From positions 496,001 to 560,000 of the forward strand of contig NZ_CP011505.1 of the NCBI RefSeq assembly GCF_001028665.1: 64,000 nucleotides of DNA, given 5' to 3'. This document shows, in pieces, positions 7,867 to 16,521 of the stretch (positions within the stretch are counted from its first letter, which is position 1; every line of letters starts with the position of its first letter). Source of the stretch: Burkholderia pyrrocinia (GTDB lineage Bacteria; Pseudomonadota; Gammaproteobacteria; Burkholderiales; Burkholderiaceae). The position numbers and the translations under genes are program-made. The notes beneath the pieces are model-generated. The model was not told the origin of the DNA and did not search any database. It saw only the letters and a program-made list of their open reading frames with translations.

Positions 7867-9105
7867 ATGGCCACTGTGGAAATCGGGGACGTCGACGCCG
7901 GCGCGGCGCCGGACGCCTCCAAACCGGCGCCGCTCGGCGGCATTCGCGTGATCGACGCCGCGACGTTGTTCGCGGGCCCGCTCGCGGCGACGATGCTCGC
8001 GGACTACGGCGCCGACGTGATCAAGGTCGAGCATCCGGACGGCGATCCGGCGCGCAAGTACGGCGCGCGCCGCGACGACGTGCCGTTGTGGTGGAAGGTG
8101 CTCGCGCGCAACAAGCGGGCGGTCACGCTGAATCTCGGCACGGCCGACGGCCAGCGGATCTTCCGCGAACTGGCGGCGCAGGCGGACGTGGTCGTCGAGA
8201 ATTTCCGGCCCGGCACGCTCGAACGCTGGGGGCTCGGCTACGACGTGCTGTCTGCGATCAACCCGCGGCTCGTGCTCGTGCGGGTGACGGGCTTCGGCCA
8301 GTTCGGCCCGTATGCGAGCCGCCCGGGCTTCGGCACGCTGGCCGAGGCGATGAGCGGGCTCGCGTCGATCACCGGCGAGGCGGACGGGCCGCCGCTGCTG
8401 CCGTCGTTTCCGCTCGCCGACACGGTCGCGGGGCTGACCGCCGCGTTCGCGATCATGACCGCGCTGAAGGCGCGCGAGCACACCGGGCGCGGCCAGGTCG
8501 TCGATCTGGCGATCATCGAGACGATGCTCGCCGCGATGGGCGCGCAGGTCGCGAGCTACGACCAGACGGGCTTGGTGCCCGAGCGCACCGGCAATCGTTC
8601 GCCGAACAATTCGCCGCGCGGTGTCTACCGCACGTCGGACGGCAAGTGGGTCGCGCTGTCGACGTCGGCGCACAGCATCGCCGAGCGCGTGATGCGCCTC
8701 GTCGGCCGCGCGGACCTGATCGACGAACCGTGGTTCGCGAACGGCGCCGAGCGCGCGAAGCATGCGGACGAGCTGGATGCGGCGGTCGGCGGCTGGATCG
8801 GGCAGCGCACGCGCGACGACGTGATCGCCGAATTCGAGCGCGCGCAGGCGGCGGTCGCGCCGATCTACGACGTCGCCGACGTGCTGCGCGATCCGCAGTA
8901 CGCGGCGCTCGGCTCGGTCGTGTCGGTGCCCGACGCGGAGCTCGGCGCGTTCCGCACGCACAACGTGCCGTTCCGGCTGTCCGACACGCCCGGCGCGATC
9001 CGCTGGGGCGGGCCTGCGCGCGGCACGCACAACGACGAAGTATTCGGCGCATTGGGACTGGAGCGGCGCGAGATCGCCGATCTGACCGAACGAGGGGTGA
9101 TATGA
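7867..9105 (+). CDS. Type III CoA-transferase (CaiB/BaiF family), set 1
   Basis: This 412-residue enzyme moves CoA from a donor thioester to a carboxylic acid. Family marks are PLGGIRVIDAATLFAGP at the start, LADYGADVIKVEHPDGDPAR, NKRAVTLNL, VVVENFRPGTLERWGLGYD and GFGTLAEAMSGL. The catalytic Asp is expected in PLADTVAGL. An ACTGGAG ribosome site precedes the ATG. The stop overlaps the ATG of the CitE-like lyase (ATGA), so the two proteins are made together. This suggests activation of an acid followed by carbon-carbon cleavage of its CoA ester, as in citramalate or itaconate breakdown. A paralogue is at 18493-19773. Confidence 0.93.
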   Translation: MATVEIGDVDAGAAPDASKPAPLGGIRVIDAATLFAGPLAATMLADYGADVIKVEHPDGDPARKYGARRDDVPLWWKVLARNKRAVTLNLGTADGQRIFRELAAQADVVVENFRPGTLERWGLGYDVLSAINPRLVLVRVTGFGQFGPYASRPGFGTLAEAMSGLASITGEADGPPLLPSFPLADTVAGLTAAFAIMTALKAREHTGRGQVVDLAIIETMLAAMGAQVASYDQTGLVPERTGNRSPNNSPRGVYRTSDGKWVALSTSAHSIAERVMRLVGRADLIDEPWFANGAERAKHADELDAAVGGWIGQRTRDDVIAEFERAQAAVAPIYDVADVLRDPQYAALGSVVSVPDAELGAFRTHNVPFRLSDTPGAIRWGGPARGTHNDEVFGALGLERREIADLTERGVI

Positions 9106-9974
9106 AAACCAGCGCAACTTACCGCAGCTACCTTTACGTGCCCGCGCACAAGGCGCAGGTGGTGGAAAAGGCGTATGCAAGCGAAGCCGATGCCATCGTG
9201 CTCGACCTCGAGGATGCCGTGCCGGCCAGCCACAAGGCCGAGGCACGCGAGGCGGCCGCCGCGATTCTCGCGGAAGGCCCGCCGAAGCCGACCTACGTGC
9301 GGATCAACCCGATCGGCAGCCCGTGGTGCCGCGACGACGTCGACGCGATCGCGCAGCCGGCGCTGCAGGCGCTGCGCCTGCCGAAATGCGACCTGCCGCA
9401 GCATATCCAGGAGGTCGCGGGCTGGCTCGACGCGCTCGGCTGCGATGCGGGCATCCAGATCCTGATCGAGTCGGCGTACGGCGTCGAGACGGCTTACCAG
9501 CTCGCGACCGCGTCGCCGCGGCTCGAACGGATCGGGCTCGGCGAGAGCGACCTGCGCGCGGACCTGCAGATCGGCGTCGACAACTTCACGCTCGAGGTGT
9601 GCCGCGCGCGCTGCGTGGTCGTGTCGCGCGCGGCGGGGCTGAGCGGGCCGATCCAGACCGTCTATCACACGCTGCCCGATCTCGACGGGCTGAGGGAATC
9701 GACGCTGCGCGCGAAATCGATGGGGTTCCTCGGCCGCTTCGCGATCCATCCGTCGCAGCTCCCGGTGATCAACGAGGTGTTCACGCCGTCGGACGACGAG
9801 ATCCGCGCGGCCGAGCGCGTGCTCGAGGCGGTCGATGCGGCGGCGGGCAAGGCCTCGGCGTCGTCGGTGTTCGTGCTGCCGGACGGCCGCGTGGTCGCGC
9901 CGCCGCTGATCGCCAACGCGCGCGTGACGCTCGCGCTCGCGAACAATCTTCGACTCAGTGGAGCACTGGCATGA
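9102..9974 (+). CDS. HpcH/HpaI aldolase / CitE-like acyl-CoA lyase, set 1
   Basis: This 290-residue TIM-barrel lyase belongs to the citrate-lyase beta / malyl-CoA and citramalyl-CoA lyase family. Family residues are in YVPAHKAQVVEKAY, IVLDLEDAVP (metal-binding acid), YVRINPIGS (Arg), LPKCD, ILIESAYGVE (metal-ligand Glu) and GLGESDLRADL (Asp). Such enzymes split beta-hydroxyacyl-CoA into acetyl-CoA or propionyl-CoA and a keto acid such as glyoxylate or pyruvate. The start overlaps the CoA-transferase stop, and its own stop overlaps the MmgE/PrpD start, both as ATGA. A second homologue is at 16522-17424. Confidence 0.92.
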   Translation: MKTSATYRSYLYVPAHKAQVVEKAYASEADAIVLDLEDAVPASHKAEAREAAAAILAEGPPKPTYVRINPIGSPWCRDDVDAIAQPALQALRLPKCDLPQHIQEVAGWLDALGCDAGIQILIESAYGVETAYQLATASPRLERIGLGESDLRADLQIGVDNFTLEVCRARCVVVSRAAGLSGPIQTVYHTLPDLDGLRESTLRAKSMGFLGRFAIHPSQLPVINEVFTPSDDEIRAAERVLEAVDAAAGKASASSVFVLPDGRVVAPPLIANARVTLALANNLRLSGALA

Positions 9975-11464
9975 GCACACCCGAGACGCTTTCCGCTCCG
10001 GCGGCGGCCGCTGATTCGATCGCACCGAACCGGACCGCGCCGCCCGACGGCATCGTCGGCGCGCTCGGCCGCTTTGCGGCGGAGGTGCGCGCCGAAGGGC
10101 TGGATCGCAGGCTGCGTGTCGAGGCCGCCGCGCGCGTGCTCGACGTGGTCGGCAACAGCCTGATCGCGCACGACGAACCGGTCGCGCAGTCGGTGCTGCA
10201 GGTCGCGCGGCGCTGGGGCGGCACCGGCCCGGCGAGCGTGATCGGCGCGCCCGACCGGCTGCCGGCCGCGAGCGCCGCGCTCGTCAACGGCACGCTCGCG
10301 CATGCGATGGATTTCGACGATTCGCACATGCGGTCGGTGCTGCATCCGAGCGCGTCCGTGATTCCGGCCGCGCTCGCCGCCGCGCAGGCGAGCGGCGCGT
10401 CGGGCGCGGCGCTGCTCGATGCGATCACGGTCGGCACCGAGGTGTGCATCCGGCTCGGCGTTGCCGCCTATAACGAGCGGCTCGGCAATTCGGTGTTCTT
10501 CGAGCGCGGCCAGCACGCGACGTCGATCTGCGGCACGGTCGGCGCGGCGGCGGCCGCGGCGATGCTGTTCGGGCTCGACGCCGCGCAGATCGCGGCGGCG
10601 CTCGGCATTGCCGCGAGCATGGGTGCGGGCCTGCTCGAAGCGAACCGCACCGGCGGCTCGGTGAAGCGGATCCACTGTGGCTGGGCGGCGCACGCGGGCG
10701 TGAGCGCGGCGGAACTGGCGGGCGCGGGCGTGACCGCGCCGCCGACCGCGCTCGAAGGCCGCTTCGGTTTCTTCCACGCGTGGTGCGGCGACCTCGCCGA
10801 CGTCGACGCGGTGCTGCGCGGCCTGGGCGACGAATGGGAAACGAGCCGGATCATCTTCAAGCCGTATCCGTGCAACCACTTCACGCATCCGGGCATCGAC
10901 GCGGCGCTGCAACTGAAGGCGCAAGGCGTGACGGCGGACGACGTGGTGTCTGCCGAGCTGCGGGTCGCGACGTCGACGCTGCGCACGATCGGCGAGCCGG
11001 CGGAGCTGAAGGCGAATCCGCCGAACGGTTATGCGGCGGCGTTCTCGGGGCCGTACACGGTCGCGGCGGCGCTGCTCGGCGGCGGCGGGCTCGGCGTCTG
11101 GTTCGACGATTTCGACGATGCGCTTGCGCAGGACCCCGCACGGCGCGCGCTCGCCGCGAAGGTGCGCTGCGTGGCCGATCCGTGGTGCGACACGCGCTTC
11201 CCGAATTTCCTGCCGGCCGTGCTGCGCGTCGAGCTGCGCGACGGGCAGGTGCGCGAGGCGCGGATCGAGTCGAGCAAGGGCACGAATTCGCGGCCGCTGA
11301 CCGAACAGGAACTCACCGCCAAATTCGTGCTGGCGGCGAGTTCGGCGCTCGGCATGGAGCGCGCGCTCGCGCTGCGCGACGCGGTGCAGGCGCTCGCCGA
11401 CGATGCGCCGCTCGACCTGCTTGCGGCGCTGACGTCAGGTACTGAAGGAGGACACCGATCTTGA
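9971..11464 (+). CDS. MmgE/PrpD family protein, set 1
   Basis: This 497-residue cytoplasmic protein belongs to the family of 2-methylcitrate dehydratase, cis-aconitate decarboxylase and iminodisuccinate epimerase. Family features are NGTLAHAMDFDD, a conserved HPS (VLHPSASVIPAALAAA), FERGQHATSICGTVGAA and KPYPCNHFTHPGIDAAL. The two terminal domains and the length are normal. It could dehydrate, decarboxylate or epimerise a short tricarboxylic or dicarboxylic acid before or after CoA activation. It overlaps the genes on both sides by 4 bp, so the four-gene block is a tightly coupled operon. A secreted homologue is encoded at 13733-15202. Confidence 0.92.
   Translation: MSTPETLSAPAAAADSIAPNRTAPPDGIVGALGRFAAEVRAEGLDRRLRVEAAARVLDVVGNSLIAHDEPVAQSVLQVARRWGGTGPASVIGAPDRLPAASAALVNGTLAHAMDFDDSHMRSVLHPSASVIPAALAAAQASGASGAALLDAITVGTEVCIRLGVAAYNERLGNSVFFERGQHATSICGTVGAAAAAAMLFGLDAAQIAAALGIAASMGAGLLEANRTGGSVKRIHCGWAAHAGVSAAELAGAGVTAPPTALEGRFGFFHAWCGDLADVDAVLRGLGDEWETSRIIFKPYPCNHFTHPGIDAALQLKAQGVTADDVVSAELRVATSTLRTIGEPAELKANPPNGYAAAFSGPYTVAAALLGGGGLGVWFDDFDDALAQDPARRALAAKVRCVADPWCDTRFPNFLPAVLRVELRDGQVREARIESSKGTNSRPLTEQELTAKFVLAASSALGMERALALRDAVQALADDAPLDLLAALTSGTEGGHRS
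11445..11452 (+). promoter_or_regulatory. Strong ribosome binding site that supports a TTG start
   Basis: AAGGAGGA lies 8 bp before the TTG at 11461. The strength and spacing of this site argue that translation begins at that TTG, which overlaps the preceding TGA. Confidence 0.7.
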
Positions 11465-12480
11465 ACGCACCCCGCTGGAAAAAGCGGCCGCCCGGCTCGA
11501 ACTGGGGCGATTTCGGTCCCGACGATCAGAAGGGGCGGCTGAACTGGCTGACGCCGGACAAGGTGCGGCAGGGCGCAGCCGAGGTCCGGGAAGGGCTGTC
11601 GTTCTCGCTGAGCCTGCCGCTCGACGTGCCGCGCGGCGGCGGCCTGAACGCGCGGCGCCGGCCGCCGGCGATCATGCCGGCGCTGCTCGGCGACAAGCCG
11701 TACTTCGGCTATCGGGCCGACGAACAGGTTGCCAACGCAACCGATGTGGTATGTGACGACTCGTTCTGCATGCACTCGCAGTTCTCGACGCAATGGGATG
11801 CGCTGTCGCACGTGGGCGGCCTGTTCGACGCGGACGACGACGGCGTGCCTGAAATCGTGTTCTACAACGGTTTCCGGATGGGCGAGCATCTGCGGGTGCC
11901 GCAGGAGGGCGACGCGACGGGCGGCGCGCGTGCGCTCGGCATCGAGGTGATGGCGCAGACGGGCGTGCAGGGGCGCGGCGTGCTGATCGACCTGCGGCGT
12001 CATTTCGGTGACACGCGCACGAAGGTCGGCTTCGCGCAACTGATGCAGGTGATGGAGGCGGACCGCGTGCAGGTCGAGCGCGGCGACATCGTCTGCATTC
12101 ACACCGGCTTCGCGGATCTGCTGCTGAACGACGACGGCGGATCGCCGGCGACGGTCGCGAGCGCGTGCGTGCTCGACAGCAGCGATGCACGGCTGCTGCA
12201 ATGGATCGACGAATCGGGGCTGGCCGCGCTCGTGGCCGACAACCATGCGATCGAGGAGCGCCCGCAGCATGCGCAGCCGCTCGCGCAACCGGGCGCACTG
12301 ATGCCGTTGCACGAGCTGTGCCTGTTCAAGCTCGGCATTCACCTCGGCGAGCTGTGGCACCTGACGCCGCTCGCGAACTGGCTGCATGCGCACCGCCGGA
12401 ACCGGTTTCTGCTGACCGCGCCGCCGTTGCATATCCGCGGCCTGGTCGGCGCGCCGGCGAATCCTGTCGCGACCGTTTGA
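11461..12480 (+). CDS. Cyclase-family (kynurenine formamidase-like) hydrolase, set 1
   Basis: This 339-residue protein belongs to the metal-dependent cyclase/formamidase-like hydrolases. The metal-binding core is FSTQWDALSHVG, the counterpart of the HxGTHxDxxxH motif, and later GVLIDLRRHFG and GDIVCIHTGFADL also match. The start is a TTG overlapping the MmgE/PrpD stop as TTGA, behind a very good AAGGAGGA site. A close paralogue is at 19860-20879; the N-terminal PPGSNWGDFGPDDQKGRLNW and long internal stretches are the same in both. Family members open cyclic or amide substrates, so this enzyme may feed the CoA-transferase by hydrolysing a lactone, imide or formamide. A Rho-independent terminator follows directly. 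Confidence 0.9.
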   Translation: MNAPRWKKRPPGSNWGDFGPDDQKGRLNWLTPDKVRQGAAEVREGLSFSLSLPLDVPRGGGLNARRRPPAIMPALLGDKPYFGYRADEQVANATDVVCDDSFCMHSQFSTQWDALSHVGGLFDADDDGVPEIVFYNGFRMGEHLRVPQEGDATGGARALGIEVMAQTGVQGRGVLIDLRRHFGDTRTKVGFAQLMQVMEADRVQVERGDIVCIHTGFADLLLNDDGGSPATVASACVLDSSDARLLQWIDESGLAALVADNHAIEERPQHAQPLAQPGALMPLHELCLFKLGIHLGELWHLTPLANWLHAHRRNRFLLTAPPLHIRGLVGAPANPVATV

Positions 12481-12484
12481 GCCT

Positions 12485-12525
12485 GCGGGCGGCGGCTGTG
12501 GCGGCGGCCGCCCGCACTTTTTTTT
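12485..12525 (+). terminator. Rho-independent terminator of the set 1 operon
   Basis: A perfect 9-bp GC stem (GCGGGCGGC at 12485-12493 with GCCGCCCGC at 12507-12515) has a 13-base loop. A run of eight T at 12518-12525 follows. It begins 5 bp after the cyclase stop. Confidence 0.85.
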
Positions 12526-12763
12526 GCAACGCGATCGGCTTGCGCAACGCGTGAATTCAATTGCCGATTGGCAAGGTATTCAGAAGGATCGACGCAAAAC
12601 GGGCGATTTAATTTAGAAGCATAAATAATATCGCCCGTTATCTTAAAAAGATCGGCGCGTCAAGATTGGACTATTCTTGTGCATTGCACTAAATATCAGG
12701 GGATTGCCCCGATTGCGGAATATCGAAATCGTAATCGGGGGCGGTGATTAACCTGTTTAGTGG

Positions 12764-13711
12764 ATGGTCGCAAACATGAATCTACGTTCGATCGATCTGA
12801 ACCTGCTGGTCATACTCGATGCGCTGCTGACGGAGAAGCAGGTCACGCGGGCCGGCCAGAAGGTCGGCCTCACGCAGCCGGCTGTCAGCAACGCGCTGGC
12901 GCGGCTGCGGTTCGTGTTCAAGGACGAGATCCTGGCGCGCACCGCGGTCGGGATGGAACTGACGCCGCGCGCTCAGGCGCTGGCCATGCCGATTCGACAG
13001 ATCATGCAACAAATCGAGGAATTATTTGAATCGGATTATCAATTCAATCCTTTTACGTCCGAGCGCCATTTTACGGTGCGCATGTCGGATCTCACCGAAT
13101 TGCTTTTGCTGCCGGCCCTGCTGCGCTGCATGCGATTGAGCAGCCCGAATATCGGCATGGACGTCGTGCACATGAGCGCCACCAAGACCGCCGACGCGCT
13201 CGAATCGGGGCTGCTCGACCTGGCGATCAGCGCCGGCCTCGAACATTCGGGCACGCTGTCGTCGCAAATCGTGTTTCATGACCGGATGGTCTGCGTGATG
13301 AGCTGCAGCCATCCGGACGCGGGCACGCCGCTGACGCTCGAACGGTTCCTCGCGCTCGACTTCCTCAACGTGACGATCAACCCGGTCGACCACAGCCTGG
13401 TCGACAACCTGCTCGCGAACATGAACTGCACGCGACGCATCGCGCTCAACGTGCCGCACTGGCTCGTCGTGCCGAACATGCTGGATGCGCTGCCGTACGC
13501 GGTGATCATGTCGGAGCGGCATGCGCTGAGCCTCGACGATGCGCGGCTCGTGATCCGCGAACTGCCGCTCGCGATGGAGCCCGTCGCGTGGTCGCTGTAC
13601 TGGCATCGCCGCTACGACGGCAGCAACGCGCACGCGTGGCTGCGCGGCCGCATCGTCGAGGTCGCGGAAGCGCTCGAGCGGCACGGCGTCGCGGCGGAGG
13701 CTTCGGCTTAG
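12764..13711 (+). CDS. LysR-family transcriptional regulator
   Basis: This 315-residue regulator has an N-terminal winged helix-turn-helix (VTRAGQKVGLTQPAVSNALARLR, about residues 28-50) and a periplasmic-binding-like effector domain from about residue 95. The opening NLRSIDLNLLVILDALL matches the NodD/PcpR/SyrM type of LysR proteins. An alternative ATG is at 12776. It lies alone on the plus strand between the two catabolic sets, downstream of an AT-richer 240-bp leader that probably carries its promoter. Its likely targets are the neighbouring catabolic operons. Proteins of this type often bind aromatic or short carboxylic acids, but the ligand is unknown. Confidence 0.92.
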   Translation: MVANMNLRSIDLNLLVILDALLTEKQVTRAGQKVGLTQPAVSNALARLRFVFKDEILARTAVGMELTPRAQALAMPIRQIMQQIEELFESDYQFNPFTSERHFTVRMSDLTELLLLPALLRCMRLSSPNIGMDVVHMSATKTADALESGLLDLAISAGLEHSGTLSSQIVFHDRMVCVMSCSHPDAGTPLTLERFLALDFLNVTINPVDHSLVDNLLANMNCTRRIALNVPHWLVVPNMLDALPYAVIMSERHALSLDDARLVIRELPLAMEPVAWSLYWHRRYDGSNAHAWLRGRIVEVAEALERHGVAAEASA

Positions 13712-13732
13712 GGCGTTGGCTGTTCACGCGGG

Positions 13733-15202
13733 TCAGCCGACGACGAGCAGCGGCGGCAGCGTCGCGACGTCGGGCTGCTCGTCGAGCCGCCACAGGTAAT
13801 CGAGCGCCGCGCGGATCTGCGCCGGGTTCCAGTGCCGCCGGCAGTTCTTCGTGAACTTCGCGTCGTAGTCGTCGCGCCGCATCGGCCGCGTCGGCGAGCC
13901 GGGCAGGTCGTCCACCTGCTTCGTGCAGGTCGTGCCGTCTTCCAGCACGGCCGTCACCCGATTCGGCGCCTGCGCCGGATAACGGGCGGTCAGCGCCGGG
14001 TCCTCGCGCACCGTGATCCGCTCGATCAGCGCGCGCAGCGCCGGATCGCGCAACGCGTCGTGCCGGTAGCTCTCGGTCGTGATGTCGCCGTCGAGCATCG
14101 CGCGCGCGACGATGTACGGCAGGCTGTGATCGGCGGTTTCGTGGGTCGATGGCGCCCATTTTTCGCGGTCGCGGCCGGCCGTCACGTAGCCGACCCCGGT
14201 CGTATCGATCTCGATGTGCCGGATGCGGCGCAGGTCGCCGACCTGCGCGGCGACGTCGAGCGCGGCCGGAATCGCGGTTTGCGTGAGCCCCTGCGCGGGA
14301 TAGAACTTCACGAAGCACTTGCCGATCCGGAACGCGCCGCCGCGCCCGCCGAATTCGCGCGTGTCGACGGCGAACGGGCCGGACACCTGCGGAAAGAACC
14401 CCGCCATGCCTTCGAAGATCGGCGCGGGGCCGGTCAGCCCGGCGCGCGCGAGCTGCGTCGAGAACACCGCGTTGCGCGCCGCGTCCGCATCGGCGAGCGC
14501 CTTCCAGTTCGACAACTGCTGGACGCGCGTCTGGTTCAGCGCGAGATGGCCGTTGATCGACAGGTTCACCGCCTGCACCAGCTGCGGCGCGGGCATGCGC
14601 ATCAGCTTGCCCGCGGCGAGCGCGACGGCGGGCAGGCTGTAGCACGTGTGATCCCAGCCGCGCGGGCTGATCGCGGCGGCGTCCATCAGCCGGCACGCGA
14701 TCTCGTATGCGATCGCGATCGACAGGATCAGGTCGCGGCCGTTCGCATGCTGCGCTTCGGCGACGGCGAGGCATGCGGACATGTTGTCGCTCGGATGGCC
14801 GGTCTCCTTGCCGGCGTACGCGTCGTTGAAATCGTAGTAGCGCAGCGCGGTGCCGGTCGCGAACGCGGCGAGATCGGGGCTCGTGCGCTGGTTCGTGCCG
14901 ACGATCGTCGACACGCCGCCCGGCGACGCGAGCGCCGCGTCGCGCGCGATCCGCACCGGGCGTTCGTCGTGCGCGGCGATCGCGCAGCCGAGCGCGTCGA
15001 TCAGGTGCGCCTTGATCGTTTCGATCGTCGCGGCATCGAGATCGCGATACTGCAGGCCGGCCGCGTAGTCGGCGAGTTGTTGCGCGAGATCCGGGCGGCC
15101 GGTGGTGACGCCCGCGGCCGGCAGCGCGTCGGCGCGGGCGTGGGCGAGCGGCAGCGCGAGTGCCGCGCCGGTCAGCGTGGAAAGGAAGTGGCGGCGGTTC
15201 AT
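13733..15202 (-). CDS. MmgE/PrpD family protein with a Tat-type signal peptide, set 2
   Basis: This 489-residue protein has the MmgE/PrpD domain (DALGCAIAAHDERP, YYDFNDAYAGKETGHPSDN, HTCYSLPAVALAAGKLM, GKCFVKFYPAQGLTQTAI). Unlike most of the family it begins MNRRHFLSTLTGAALALPLAHARA. The twin Arg followed by Phe-Leu, a hydrophobic stretch and an Ala-x-Ala cleavage site fit Tat export of a folded, possibly metal-bound, protein to the periplasm. The gene lies 43 bp downstream of the porin gene on the same strand and ends 21 bp from the convergent LysR gene. It may process the substrate in the periplasm before uptake. A TTG or internal Met start without the signal is possible but less likely. 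Confidence 0.88.
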   Translation of the reverse strand: MNRRHFLSTLTGAALALPLAHARADALPAAGVTTGRPDLAQQLADYAAGLQYRDLDAATIETIKAHLIDALGCAIAAHDERPVRIARDAALASPGGVSTIVGTNQRTSPDLAAFATGTALRYYDFNDAYAGKETGHPSDNMSACLAVAEAQHANGRDLILSIAIAYEIACRLMDAAAISPRGWDHTCYSLPAVALAAGKLMRMPAPQLVQAVNLSINGHLALNQTRVQQLSNWKALADADAARNAVFSTQLARAGLTGPAPIFEGMAGFFPQVSGPFAVDTREFGGRGGAFRIGKCFVKFYPAQGLTQTAIPAALDVAAQVGDLRRIRHIEIDTTGVGYVTAGRDREKWAPSTHETADHSLPYIVARAMLDGDITTESYRHDALRDPALRALIERITVREDPALTARYPAQAPNRVTAVLEDGTTCTKQVDDLPGSPTRPMRRDDYDAKFTKNCRRHWNPAQIRAALDYLWRLDEQPDVATLPPLLVVG

Positions 15203-15245
15203 GTGCGATGACTCCGGAGGTTCCTGAAACGGGGGGAGGGCGGGC

Positions 15246-16328
15246 TCAGAACAGCTTGCGCAGGCCGAGTGCCGCGCCCGCGCTGCTGGCGCGGTCGGCG
15301 GCCAGCGTGTAGTGGAGGAAGTTGTAGTTGTAGTTGTCGAAATCGAGCGCGGCGCGGCGCGCGTAGCCGCCCGCCAGGTACAGCGTGACGGCTTTCGACA
15401 GGAAGTAGTTCAACTGCAGCGTGACCTGCTGCGGGTTGGCCGGGTGCGGCGCGGGCGTTTGCGCGTTCGGCGGATTCTGCGCGCGGATGTCCTCGTAATA
15501 GAACGCGCCGAGCGCCTGCAGGTACGGGGTGATCATGTAGCGCACGCCGGCCCACCAGAACGTGTAGTGCGTCACGACCGACGGCGTGGCGACGCCGCTC
15601 TGGCCGTGCGTGACGCCGGCCAGCAGTTGCGCGCGGTCGACGGACACGATCGCGGCGGCGGCGTAGCGGCGGAAATGCGCGAAGCCGCCCGGCTGCGGCG
15701 TATTGACGTTGTCGAATGCGGCGGCAAACGAGAATGCGCCGCCGGCATAGTCGAAGCCGGCGCCGTAGGCGGCGTTCGACTGGAACGCGCCGGGCGTGCC
15801 GCCGAACGAATAGTGCGTTTCGAGCGTCAGCGCGCCGATCTTCGCCAGGTACTTGGCGACGTTGTTCTCGCGGAAGTTGACGCCGACGATCGCGCCGGCC
15901 GGCTCGTACAGCGTCGAGTACGCGCCCGTCGGCGAATAGCGTTCCATGACGTCGAACAGCGTCGAATACTGGTGGCCGAGCCGCAGCGCACCCCAGCGCT
16001 CGTGCTGCAGCCCGACCCACGCGGAGCGGTCGAAGCCGCCCGCGCCGGTGCCGGTGCCGTTGTTCAGGTTGATGCCGCTTTCGAGCCGGAACGCGGCCTG
16101 CCAGCCGCCGCCGAGCGCCTCGACGCCCTTCAGCCCCCAGCGTGAGCCGCTCTTGCCGCCCGACGCCATCCGCACGAGCGATGCCGACGACTTGTCGCCG
16201 GGCGCGGCCTGGTGGGTGAGGAATTCCGTATAGACGTCGGCCACGCCGTACAGCGTGATCGTGCTCTGCGCGCAGGCGCCGGCCGATACGAGGCCCAGTC
16301 CGCACAGTGCGGACATTCGCTTGCCCAT
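15246..16328 (-). CDS. Outer-membrane porin (OmpC-like, Gram-negative porin family)
   Basis: This 360-residue trimeric-type porin is common in Burkholderia. The start at 16328 gives a clear signal peptide (MGKRMSALCGLGLVSAGACAQS) followed by the family opening SSITLYG-like STITLYGVADVY. Gly-rich alternating strands follow (KSGSRWGLKGVEALGGGWQAAF, SAWVGLQHERWGALRLG). The protein ends ALGLRKLF, with the terminal Phe recognised by the BAM machinery. The frame extends upstream to 16766, but that part lacks porin features, and an AAGGAG site precedes 16328. The gene is in line with the CitE-like gene upstream and the Tat-type MmgE/PrpD gene downstream, so it probably admits the pathway's substrate. 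Confidence 0.93.
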   Translation of the reverse strand: MGKRMSALCGLGLVSAGACAQSTITLYGVADVYTEFLTHQAAPGDKSSASLVRMASGGKSGSRWGLKGVEALGGGWQAAFRLESGINLNNGTGTGAGGFDRSAWVGLQHERWGALRLGHQYSTLFDVMERYSPTGAYSTLYEPAGAIVGVNFRENNVAKYLAKIGALTLETHYSFGGTPGAFQSNAAYGAGFDYAGGAFSFAAAFDNVNTPQPGGFAHFRRYAAAAIVSVDRAQLLAGVTHGQSGVATPSVVTHYTFWWAGVRYMITPYLQALGAFYYEDIRAQNPPNAQTPAPHPANPQQVTLQLNYFLSKAVTLYLAGGYARRAALDFDNYNYNFLHYTLAADRASSAGAALGLRKLF

Positions 16329-16521
16329 GGTTGTCTCCTTCGTGGGTTTGTTTTTTTGTTTGATTTCGGCGCCGCGCCGGTCGAGCGGCGCGGCGGTGTT
16401 GCGGGGCGACGCTATCCGGGCCGGATGGCGAACGGGCGGCATCGTGGCGGGACGCATGCGCGCACCGCGCGACGCGCGCATGCGCACGTACGAAGCGCAG
16501 CCATGAAGGGCGGCGCGCGCA

